The notes beneath the pieces are model-generated. The model worked only from the letters and a program-made list of their open reading frames with translations. It was not told the origin of the DNA and searched no databases. From Terrimonas ginsenosidimutans (lineage in GTDB: Bacteria > Bacteroidota > Bacteroidia > Chitinophagales > Chitinophagaceae), in contig NZ_JAKLTR010000003.1 of assembly GCF_022012415.1 (NCBI RefSeq), positions 372,001 to 436,000 on the forward strand: 64,000 nt of DNA, given 5' to 3'. Shown here piece by piece: positions 8,144 to 13,620 of this stretch. Both the position numbers and the translations under genes were made by a program. Within the stretch, counting starts at the first letter, position 1, and every line of letters begins with the position of its first letter.

Positions 8144-8809
8144 ATGAGCGATCTGCTAAAATTCTGTCTTAGCCTTAGCATTGTTTTCGCAGTCATTATA
8201 GGGATAATAAGATTCAGAAAGATTGACCCATCTTATTATCCCTTTATTTACCGGGTAAGCCTTTGTTTAGTAGTAGAACTGGTTCGCCGGGTATTGATCC
8301 TGCATCAAAATAACGCAGCCACAATAGTTACCAATGTTTTTTCCCTGGCAGACTTTCTTTTGTTTGCCTGGCTGTTCCATAATTGGGGACTGTTCAAACG
8401 CAATAAAAAACTCTTCCTTGGAATCGTCAGTTCTTTTTTCGTGATCTGGTGCATTTCTACATATGCCGCACCACGTCATGTCTTTTCTCCCAACCTTTAT
8501 TTCAGGATATTGTACTCCTTTGCCTTGATTTTTTTCAGTGTAACAACCTTCAATGGTCTAATTATCAATACTCGCGGGGGTATGCTGAAAAATGCGAAGC
8601 TTTGGATATGCATAGGGATTATTATTTTTTATACCTTGTTCATTATTATCTGTGCCACACAGCTGTCCGTCTTGCGCGAAAATGTAAGTAAAGACTTTCA
8701 GCGAAAATTCTATGATGTGATGGTGTTTTCCAATCTTTTTGTAAATATCTTATACGCAGGGGCCGCATTATGGATACCCAGGAGAAAAGTCTTTACAGCA
8801 GTCTTTTGA
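8144..8809 (+). CDS. Multi-pass membrane protein preceding a two-component system
   Basis: 221 aa, about six or seven hydrophobic segments (for example LSIVFAVIIGIIRF, LVVELVRRVLIL, FSLADFLLFAWLF, IVSSFFVIWCIS, LYSFALIFFSVTTF, LWICIGIIIFYTLFIII, FVNILYAGAALWI). Not a transporter family I recognise. Its 3' end overlaps the histidine kinase by 40 nt. Such small membrane proteins precede HisKA_3 kinases elsewhere in Bacteroidota and may be an accessory sensor. That role is inferred from position only. Confidence 0.75.
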   Translation: MSDLLKFCLSLSIVFAVIIGIIRFRKIDPSYYPFIYRVSLCLVVELVRRVLILHQNNAATIVTNVFSLADFLLFAWLFHNWGLFKRNKKLFLGIVSSFFVIWCISTYAAPRHVFSPNLYFRILYSFALIFFSVTTFNGLIINTRGGMLKNAKLWICIGIIIFYTLFIIICATQLSVLRENVSKDFQRKFYDVMVFSNLFVNILYAGAALWIPRRKVFTAVF

Positions 8810-9522
8810 TCGTAGTGATCGTGGTAGGCATTATCCTGCTCTACTTCATTATCACAATAATCCGGTATCAACGGAGAAGCCTTGTATTACACAAAGAAAA
8901 GATCCGTGCCGAGATTGACACGCTTGAAAATGAGCGAAAACGAATTGCCTCTGACCTTCATGATGAGCTCGGTCCATTGCTTTCTGCAGTCAAATTGCAG
9001 ATCAATAATCTGAATTCTCAGGATTCGGAAGATAAGGTGCTCATTGAGAAATCCAGCAGGCATATAGATACGATCATTAAACGCCTTCGCGAGATTTCAA
9101 ATAACCTCATGCCAAACACGCTGGTACGCAAAGGATTGATCAAGGCAATTGAAGAATTTGTACAGAGTAATACAGATACCTACAAGCTTTCCGTAAAGTT
9201 GATCATAGACGCGGAGTTCGACCTTGATCTTAACAAAGAGATCAACATTTATCGCATCGTCCAGGAGATCGTTCATAATACTGTCAAGCACGCAGAAGCA
9301 TCTATGCTTGCGATCAGAATAAGCCGGGAAAATAACCTGTTTGTTCTCACGACAACAGACAATGGTATGGGATTTGATTTTTTTGCCCGGACAAAAGAAC
9401 AGTCCGGTTTGGGACTTCGAAACCTTCAAAGTAGGGCAGAGATCATGGGTGGCGAGATCTCCTGCATGTCCGAAAAAGGGAAAGGAACGAGTTACATTCT
9501 GGAAATACCAGTGTCAAACTAG
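8770..9522 (+). CDS. NarL-system sensor histidine kinase (HisKA_3/HATPase_c)
   Basis: 250 aa. One N-terminal membrane helix (LLIVVIVVGIILLYFIITII, residues about 12-31), a short linker, then the HisKA_3 dimerisation box ERKRIASDLHDELGPLLSAV with phospho-acceptor His 64, and a HATPase_c domain with N-box IVQEIVHNTVKHAEA, G1 DNGMGFDF and G2 GLGLRNLQSRAEIMGG. No extracellular sensor domain, so sensing must come from the membrane segment or a partner such as the membrane protein encoded just upstream, whose gene overlaps. Phosphorylates the response regulator that follows after 3 nt. Confidence 0.92.
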   Translation: MDTQEKSLYSSLLIVVIVVGIILLYFIITIIRYQRRSLVLHKEKIRAEIDTLENERKRIASDLHDELGPLLSAVKLQINNLNSQDSEDKVLIEKSSRHIDTIIKRLREISNNLMPNTLVRKGLIKAIEEFVQSNTDTYKLSVKLIIDAEFDLDLNKEINIYRIVQEIVHNTVKHAEASMLAIRISRENNLFVLTTTDNGMGFDFFARTKEQSGLGLRNLQSRAEIMGGEISCMSEKGKGTSYILEIPVSN

Positions 9523-9525
9523 CTT

Positions 9526-10203
9526 ATGAAAGTGCACGGAAACATCAGGGTGATAATTGCTGACGATCACGAAATATTTCGGGATGGTCTCAAACTCATG
9601 TTACAGCGCCAGCCGGATATCGAGCTGATCGCAGAAGCGGAAGATGGAAAGGAACTGATCGAGAAAGTAGAAGCACTCCAACCAGACGTAGTGATCACTG
9701 ACGTGAAAATGCCCCGAATGGATGGAGCTTCGGCAACAAAATTTCTGACGGAAAAGTATCCCGATATAGGCATCATTGCATTGACAATGTTCGATGAAGA
9801 AGAACAGATCATAGAGATGCTTGAATCCGGCGCGAAGGGGTATCTGTTAAAAAACGCAGATAAAAATGAGATCAGAGAGGCAATTCAGTCTGTTTACGAA
9901 CAAATGCCCTATTACTGCAAACATACTTCACACAGGCTGGCTCAACTGGTTGCAAAAAGCAAGTTCAATCCATACAAGCAAAAAGCAAAACTTGAATTTA
10001 GCGATCGCGAAAAGCAGATCATTACCTATATCTGCGAAGGAGTAACAAGTAAAGAGATCGCTGAAAATATCTTCCTAAGCGTCCGAACGGTAGAAGGATT
10101 GCGTATGAAGATCATGGAGAAAATGAACGCAAAGAATACTGCAGGTATCATCATCTACGCAATAAAAAATGGCCATTATTCGCCCAACGATTTGAAAGCA
10201 TAA
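9526..10203 (+). CDS. NarL/FixJ-type response regulator
   Basis: 225 aa. Receiver domain with acidic pocket ADDHE, phospho-acceptor Asp 59 in VVITDVKMPRMDG, Thr in LTMF and Lys in GYLLKNA. LuxR-type helix-turn-helix at the C-terminus (FSDREKQIITYICEGVTSKEIAENIFLSVRTVEGLRMKI split around the SVRTVEG recognition helix). Cognate to the histidine kinase 3 nt upstream. Possible targets are the small RNA and microprotein genes that begin directly downstream, but no operator is visible. Confidence 0.93.
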   Translation: MKVHGNIRVIIADDHEIFRDGLKLMLQRQPDIELIAEAEDGKELIEKVEALQPDVVITDVKMPRMDGASATKFLTEKYPDIGIIALTMFDEEEQIIEMLESGAKGYLLKNADKNEIREAIQSVYEQMPYYCKHTSHRLAQLVAKSKFNPYKQKAKLEFSDREKQIITYICEGVTSKEIAENIFLSVRTVEGLRMKIMEKMNAKNTAGIIIYAIKNGHYSPNDLKA

Positions 10204-10245
10204 CCGCACTGCTAAAATATTTTTTAAAAAAATATTAGAAAAAAT

Positions 10246-10277
10246 TTGGTAGCATGACGAAAATACTTTCATCTTTG
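10246..10277 (+). promoter_or_regulatory. Bacteroidota-type promoter of a small transcript
   Basis: A -33 TTG (10246-10248) and a -7 box CATCTTTG (10270-10277; consensus TAnnTTTG, one base off), separated by 21 nt. Start of transcription expected near 10283. It lies just after the response-regulator gene and drives the small unit that ends at the terminator 10420-10445. Confidence 0.6.
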
Positions 10278-10282
10278 CATCG

Positions 10283-10446
10283 CAAATAACAACAACATGC
10301 AACGCATACACTCAAATATCGAAACAATAAAAGGCTTTAGTCTACTGAGCGACTATAAGGCCCGCGGAGCATGTAAAACTGTTGAATAAATTCATTAACA
10401 GCATTTGATAGAATACAAGCCCCGCAAGAGATTGCGGGGTTTTTTG
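10283..10446 (+). ncRNA. Candidate small RNA (about 160 nt) with promoter and terminator
   Basis: Bounded by the promoter at 10246-10277 and the terminator at 10420-10445. The middle folds into an imperfect stem (10333-10362: GGC..TT..AGTC against GACT..AAG.GCC). A 30-codon reading frame (10297-10389, beginning MQRIHSNIETIKGF) spans the stem, so the transcript could be a regulatory RNA, a microprotein mRNA, or both. No known RNA family recognised. The 5' boundary is inferred from the promoter. Confidence 0.5.
10420..10445 (+). terminator. Intrinsic terminator of the small transcript
   Basis: Perfect 8-bp stem CCCCGCAA / TTGCGGGG around a GAGA tetraloop (10420-10439), followed by a T-run. Confidence 0.85.
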
Positions 10447-10507
10447 TTGATAGACAGTTCGTTATTGGATAATAGTGAGGAAAGTGATTGATAACAAAAA
10501 CAACACT

Positions 10508-10666
10508 ATGGCAACGCAAAATAATAGTTATCTGTTCATGAAACGGAATGATGCACAATCATCAGCCGGATGCTATTGGTATGCAATGGTAACAGGCATT
10601 CTTATGCCCCGAATGGATGGGAGTTCAAAATATACAGGATCGGATTATTTCAATGCGGTAACATAA
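10508..10666 (+). CDS. Microprotein resembling the receiver phospho-acceptor loop
   Basis: 52 aa from ATG 10508 (an in-frame GTG lies upstream at 10475). Contains MVTGILMPRMDGSS, which lines up with VVITDVKMPRMDGAS of the response regulator 0.8 kb upstream; the phospho-acceptor Asp is Gly. The two genes share 17 identical nucleotides (ATGCCCCGAATGGATGG) in the same frame. It could be a decoy peptide, a decayed duplicate of the receiver domain, or coincidence. It lies between two intrinsic terminators, which supports a separate short transcript. No clear ribosome site. Confidence 0.4.
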   Translation: MATQNNSYLFMKRNDAQSSAGCYWYAMVTGILMPRMDGSSKYTGSDYFNAVT

Positions 10667-10691
10667 CGTTGCTGTGTAAAGCTGAAATGAG

Positions 10692-10720
10692 CCCGGTCGT
10701 AAATATCGACCGGGTTTTTT
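10692..10720 (+). terminator. Intrinsic terminator after the 52-aa microprotein gene
   Basis: Stem CCCGGTCG (10692-10699) / CGACCGGG (10707-10714), 7-nt loop, then six T. Confidence 0.85.
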
Positions 10721-10761
10721 GTTTTTATCAATACCCGGTGTTAAACAAAGAGAGGTATGTG

Positions 10762-10899
10762 ATGAAATTTTTATTGATAGTACTGGCGATTCATTTCGTA
10801 GGAGAAATGATCGCTACCAAAAGAAGAAATAAGTCTGCTGAAGATGATCCCAAAGCTAGAGAGAGGTCATTGCATCCTGCAGAATTTGCATTGAGATAA
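10762..10899 (+). CDS. Small membrane-anchored peptide
   Basis: 45 aa. Hydrophobic N-terminal helix (MKFLLIVLAIHFVGEMIA) followed by a charged tail (TKRRNKSAEDDPKARERS). The upstream AAAGAGAGG is a good ribosome site 7-8 nt before ATG 10762, better than most genes here. Not recognised as a family member. It lies between the terminator of the previous unit and the tRNA-Met-like gene. Confidence 0.5.
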   Translation: MKFLLIVLAIHFVGEMIATKRRNKSAEDDPKARERSLHPAEFALR

Positions 10900-10924
10900 G
10901 AGATTAGTTGCAGAAGGAGGAATA

Positions 10925-10957
10925 AGCGCTCCCCGTGAGATGCAACGGGGACGCTTT
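10925..10957 (+). terminator. Stable hairpin downstream of the 45-aa peptide gene
   Basis: AGCG.C.TCCCCGT pairs with ACGGGGACGCT around an 8-nt loop, one bulged C. There is no T-run, so it may be a weak terminator, an RNA-processing signal or an mRNA 3' end protector in front of the tRNA-like gene. Confidence 0.4.
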
Positions 10958-10977
10958 AAAAAAATGAAAAGTAGGAT

Positions 10978-11051
10978 TGACTCGTAACTCAATTGGTCAG
11001 AGTACCGGTCCCATACACTGGGAGTTGAGAGTTCGAGCCTCTCCGGGTCAA
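10978..11051 (+). tRNA. tRNA-Met(CAU)-like gene with C33
   Basis: Complete cloverleaf by eye: acceptor TGACTCG/CGGGTCA (7 bp, one G-U), T8 A9, D-arm ACTC-AATTGGTCA-GAGT with A14, G18G19, A21, anticodon arm CCGGT-CCCATAC-ACTGG, 5-nt variable loop, T-arm GAGAG-TTCGAGC-CTCTC, discriminator A; CCA not encoded. Anticodon CAT. Unusual points: position 33 is C instead of the almost universal U, position 38 is C, and the first pair is T-A. U33 shapes the anticodon turn, so decoding efficiency is doubtful. It may be a tRNA mimic rather than a housekeeping tRNA. It stands at the head of the RNA-repair gene string, not in a normal tRNA cluster. Confidence 0.75.
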
Positions 11052-11185
11052 CAATCAGGATTGATAGCAGTACTAAAACTATGCATGTTGGGATCAGTAC
11101 GGCTTCGATGAATTGAATCTATCAGAATAAAGATCTAAAACAGGACATGAATAAGGTAATGACATAACAAGTAAAACACGATGAC

Positions 11186-11674
11186 ATGGAACAGGATCAG
11201 CAAAAATGGAGAAAATTGGATGGCACCAGAATCATGCAACCACTCGTGGATGAGATCAGAGATGCGATCGTTCGGGAGAAAACAATGGGACATGAACTGA
11301 AGGTGTGCATCGGTACCGATAGCCAGGTAAAAGGCCGTGGGACTGAGTTTGCAACTGTTATCGTGTTTGTCAGAAAAGGTAAGGGCGGATTTATGTATAT
11401 CAATGAAGCAATCAGCGGGGTTAAGATGACTGTAAAGGAGCGGATGCTTTTGGAAGTAAGTAAAAGCGTTGAGGTGGCATACGAACTGAACCGCTTATTC
11501 ACTTTGTACAATGTAGACATGGAAGTACATGCCGATATCAACACCAATCCCGACTTTAAAAGTAACCATGCATTAAAAGAGGCAATGGGTTACATCACCG
11601 GAATGGGTTTTGAGTTCAAGGCAAAACCAGCGGCATTTGCAAGTTCTGCCTGTGCTAATAAAATAGTTCAATAA
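11186..11674 (+). CDS. YkuK-type RNase H-fold protein (DUF458)
   Basis: 162 aa. The N-terminal part KVCIGTDSQVKGRGTEFATV, with Asp-Ser in the first strand, and later VHADINTNPDFKSNH match the RNase H-like YkuK family (PF04308). Acidic residues at Asp (GTDSQ), Glu (INEAIS) and Asp (HADINTN) fit the RNase H active-site pattern. Its substrate is unknown; an RNA or RNA/DNA hybrid is expected from the fold. First protein gene after the tRNA-Met-like gene and 11 nt before the AAA ATPase, so probably part of one transcript leading to rtcB. Confidence 0.85.
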   Translation: MEQDQQKWRKLDGTRIMQPLVDEIRDAIVREKTMGHELKVCIGTDSQVKGRGTEFATVIVFVRKGKGGFMYINEAISGVKMTVKERMLLEVSKSVEVAYELNRLFTLYNVDMEVHADINTNPDFKSNHALKEAMGYITGMGFEFKAKPAAFASSACANKIVQ

Positions 11675-11685
11675 ACGAAAAAGAA

Positions 11686-12843
11686 ATGGAAACAGTAATA
11701 ATAGCAGGAATATTCGGGATGCTGATATTTTTGATCTATTCCCCGGGAATATCAGGTTATCTCGCAAAACAATACCGGCGTATGAGGTTGAAGAGATCCG
11801 CAAGTATCTTCTTCGAGCATGGTTACCTGAACGATAATTTATTTTTCCTGCATCAATTTAAGCAAGTGCCCAATACGAGCGATATTGATGAGATAGATAC
11901 TGCAAAGGCATTGCAGTACCTAAGGAATGACCATCAATCAGCGATAATCGATATCTATCAGGCTTCGTCTTTTAACAGGGACAGGAATGTACAGGAGTTT
12001 AATGATACACTGGTGATTCTGACAGGAAAAAGAATGATCACCTTTAGCGGAAATTGGGTTACGATCCTTTATACATCCCACTGCTTTCAATGGGCGGATG
12101 ATTTGATCAAAACTTTGAATCAGTTTCGTCTACCGGAGAAGGAGGAAGATTTTGAGATCAATATCATCACAGCCAATTCTCGTGGGCTTGAATTAAAGCG
12201 CATGCCGATCAAGCCGACAAGGCTGGATATTGGCTTATACTATAACGATGATTTTGCAGCTATTGATGAGGTGATCAAACAACGGCTGGCAACACAGAAT
12301 GATAAGGGTATTGTCTTGCTACACGGCCTCCCGGGAACAGGAAAGACCACATACCTGCGACACCTGGTCGGCACGATAAAAAAGAAAGTACTCTTTGTGT
12401 CACCGTCAGTTGCTGGTAATCTGATGAATCCGGATTTTATCGATTTGCTGATCGATAACCCTAATTCGATATTAGTGATTGAGGATGCCGAGAACATCAT
12501 GATGGACCGGAAATTTAATAGTGACTCTTCGGTATCAAATCTTCTCAATATAAGCGATGGACTATTGAGTGATTGCATGAATGTGCAGGTGATCTGCACC
12601 TTTAATAGTTCGCTTAACCTGATCGATCCGGCGTTGATGAGAAAGGGGAGGTTGATCGCGAGGTATGAATTTGGAAAGCTGACCGCTGCAAAAGCACAAG
12701 CGCTTTCCCTCAGTCTGGGTTACGATTCTGCCGTGTCACAACCAATGACGCTGGCGGAAATCACCAGCCAGAATGAAGTGACAGAGATCCTTCGAAAAGT
12801 GGAAGTGATCGGCTTTCGCCGAACTGAGTCAATGATGAATTAG
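11686..12843 (+). CDS. BCS1-like AAA ATPase, membrane-anchored
   Basis: 385 aa. One N-terminal membrane helix (VIIAGIFGMLIFLIYSPGIS, residues 4-23), a poorly conserved 150-residue middle domain, then an AAA module: Walker A GLPGTGKT (214-221), Walker B ILVIEDAEN (262-270), sensor 1 VQVICTFNSS and arginine-finger region DPALMRKGRLIARYEF. The arrangement resembles bacterial BCS1-type ATPases, which remodel or translocate protein substrates. The gene ends 14 nt before the first tRNA-like element, on the same strand, with no terminator between, suggesting the RNAs are cut from the mRNA. Its link to RNA repair is by position only. Confidence 0.85.
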   Translation: METVIIAGIFGMLIFLIYSPGISGYLAKQYRRMRLKRSASIFFEHGYLNDNLFFLHQFKQVPNTSDIDEIDTAKALQYLRNDHQSAIIDIYQASSFNRDRNVQEFNDTLVILTGKRMITFSGNWVTILYTSHCFQWADDLIKTLNQFRLPEKEEDFEINIITANSRGLELKRMPIKPTRLDIGLYYNDDFAAIDEVIKQRLATQNDKGIVLLHGLPGTGKTTYLRHLVGTIKKKVLFVSPSVAGNLMNPDFIDLLIDNPNSILVIEDAENIMMDRKFNSDSSVSNLLNISDGLLSDCMNVQVICTFNSSLNLIDPALMRKGRLIARYEFGKLTAAKAQALSLSLGYDSAVSQPMTLAEITSQNEVTEILRKVEVIGFRRTESMMN

Positions 12844-12857
12844 ACATTACTTAGTAT

Positions 12858-13038
12858 CACTCCTTAGCATAAAAGGAAGTGCTGCGGGAAAAGTTATAGC
12901 CGCGGAGTGGCCGGATTAAGCCGTCTTCGGATGGACAGAGTTTGCAGTTGCACTGAAATGATCTTTCAAAGTAAGGAAGCGCATTTATAGCCGGCCTGTT
13001 GCGAAAGCAAAGTACGGGTTCGAATCCCGTAGGGGTGA
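12858..13038 (+). tRNA. tRNA-like element A, normal order, with insertion between D- and T-arms
   Basis: Acceptor CACTCCT (12858-12864) pairs over 7 bp with AGGGGTG (13031-13037), and pairing extends three more bp outward (TAT/ATA). T8 A9, D-arm GCAT-AAAAGGAA-GTGC (12867-12882), T-arm ACGGG-TTCGAAT-CCCGT (13014-13030), T48 before it to match A15. A GAAA-capped hairpin TTGC-GAAA-GCAA (12999-13010) looks like a class II variable arm. GCGGG (12884-12888) can pair with CCTGT (12995-12999) as anticodon stem, leaving 106 nt inside the loop. Direct repeats TTATAGCCG at 12894-12902 and 12985-12993 bound about 91 nt of insertion. Within it, 12950-12980 resembles the anticodon arm of element C. Anticodon not assignable. 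Confidence 0.5.
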
Positions 13039-13205
13039 TACTGAAATAACGGGATGTTTGCATCCATAAAGACTTGCCTTACGGCAAGACAGGAATTGGT
13101 TTCCCTGAGAAATAACCCGGGATGTGTGTTTCTTTAAAACACCATAGTGCGGACGCAGTAGCGATCTGTATACTGTTACTCTCAGGCAAACCTTTCCTGC
13201 CAGGA
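13039..13205 (+). other. Spacer of the tRNA-like array: hairpins and a degenerate direct repeat
   Basis: Contains hairpins GGATG-TTTG-CATCC (13052-13065) and CTTGCC-TTAC-GGCAAG (13073-13088), an anticodon-arm-like hairpin GTGTT-TCTTTAA-AACAC (13126-13142; would read UUU with C33), and CAGTA/TACTG (13156-13175). A degenerate repeat CTGAAATAACGGGATGT (13041-13057) / CTGAGAAATAACCCGGGATGT (13105-13125) suggests former unit duplication. No protein-like reading frame. Confidence 0.45.
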
Positions 13206-13270
13206 TCTGTGTGTTGAAGGTTCGAATCCTTCTCAGACGAGTTCTGATAGCTCAAGGGTAGAGCAACAGT
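13206..13270 (+). tRNA. tRNA-like element B, circularly permuted
   Basis: On the DNA the order is anticodon-stem 3' strand TCTGT (13206-13210), variable loop GTGTT, T-arm GAAGG-TTCGAAT-CCTTC (13216-13232), acceptor 3' strand TCAGACG, A, then directly acceptor 5' strand GTTCTGA (13241-13247), T8 A9, D-arm GCTC-AAGGGTA-GAGC, A26, anticodon-stem 5' strand ACAGT (13266-13270). Read as a permuted tRNA, acceptor TCTGA/TCAGA (5 inner bp), anticodon stem ACAG/CTGT (4 bp), the A15-U48 pair and all invariant T- and D-loop bases are present. In normal order, using the next T-arm, acceptor and anticodon stems do not pair. Outer acceptor pairs G-G and U-C do not form. The anticodon is not assignable because the break falls in its loop. 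Confidence 0.5.
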
Positions 13271-13273
13271 TAA

Positions 13274-13353
13274 TTGATCGTGGGTTCGAATCCCACTCCC
13301 ATAAACGGGATGGCGGAGCGGTCGAACGCAAAGCACTTGAAATGCTTCATCAA
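13274..13353 (+). tRNA. tRNA-Ser(UGA)-like element C, circularly permuted in the variable arm
   Basis: DNA order: variable-arm 3' strand TTGAT (13274-13278), C, T-arm GTGGG-TTCGAAT-CCCAC (13280-13296), acceptor 3' strand TCCCATA, acceptor 5' strand AACGGGA (13304-13310), TG, class II D-arm GCG-GAGCGGTCGAA-CGC (13313-13329), A26, anticodon arm AAGCA-CTTGAAA-TGCTT (13331-13347, anticodon TGA, normal U33), C, variable-arm 5' strand ATCAA (13349-13353). Restored to normal order, the variable arm ATCAA/TTGAT pairs perfectly and the inner acceptor GGGA/TCCC pairs. The D-loop and anticodon loop are textbook bacterial tRNA-Ser. No linker separates the acceptor strands, so one cut between 13303 and 13304 would create both mature ends. 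No T-arm exists downstream for a normal-order tRNA. Confidence 0.6.
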
Positions 13354-13442
13354 AAAAGGGAAGTACACCACTTCTGAAAAAATGGTGGATCTGGCTGATA
13401 CGGCATGCCGGTTTGGAAATAAACTTTCACAAACAACCAGGG

Positions 13443-13610
13443 ATGCACCAGTGGCTTATCGGTATCAAACATTATGAATCGCAAATGATAGATCAGGTGG
13501 TAAAATTCAACCGGCTGGATCTTTCTAAAGCTAATGATGATGTTTTGAAAAATAAGCTCCGTGTTGACAGGGTGGAATTACCGCATCAGCCATTTTTATT
13601 AACAGCTTAA
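13443..13610 (+). CDS. Small protein between the tRNA-like array and the slipin gene
   Basis: 55 aa from ATG 13443 (an in-frame TTG at 13413 would add ten residues). Sequence begins MHQWLIGIKHYESQMIDQVV and is rich in charged residues with no membrane helix or Cys. Codon use is like flanking genes and the frame ends 10 nt before the slipin start with AAAAAAAGG as that gene's ribosome site, so it is probably translated. No family recognised. Upstream, 13360-13410 carries alternative hairpins (GAAGT/ACTTC or CACCA/TGGTG) and the palindrome CGGCATGCCG. Confidence 0.5.
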   Translation: MHQWLIGIKHYESQMIDQVVKFNRLDLSKANDDVLKNKLRVDRVELPHQPFLLTA

Positions 13611-13620
13611 AAAAAAGGAT

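Noticed and set aside
11062-11124. Another tRNA-like element closed by TGATAG/CTATCA
   Set aside because: No T-arm or D-arm with conserved bases fits inside; only the terminal stem is present.
12889-12994. Group I intron in the anticodon loop of element A
   Set aside because: About 106 nt is far too short and none of the conserved core helices can be recognised.
13126-13142. A full tRNA-Lys around the hairpin with loop TCTTTAA
   Set aside because: The hairpin looks like an anticodon arm, but no acceptor, D-arm and T-arm set at proper distances pairs around it in normal or permuted order.
13241-13303. A normal-order tRNA made of the D-arm at 13250 and the T-arm at 13280
   Set aside because: Acceptor strands GTTCTGA and TCCCATA do not pair, and only 15 nt lie between the arms, too few for an anticodon arm and variable loop.
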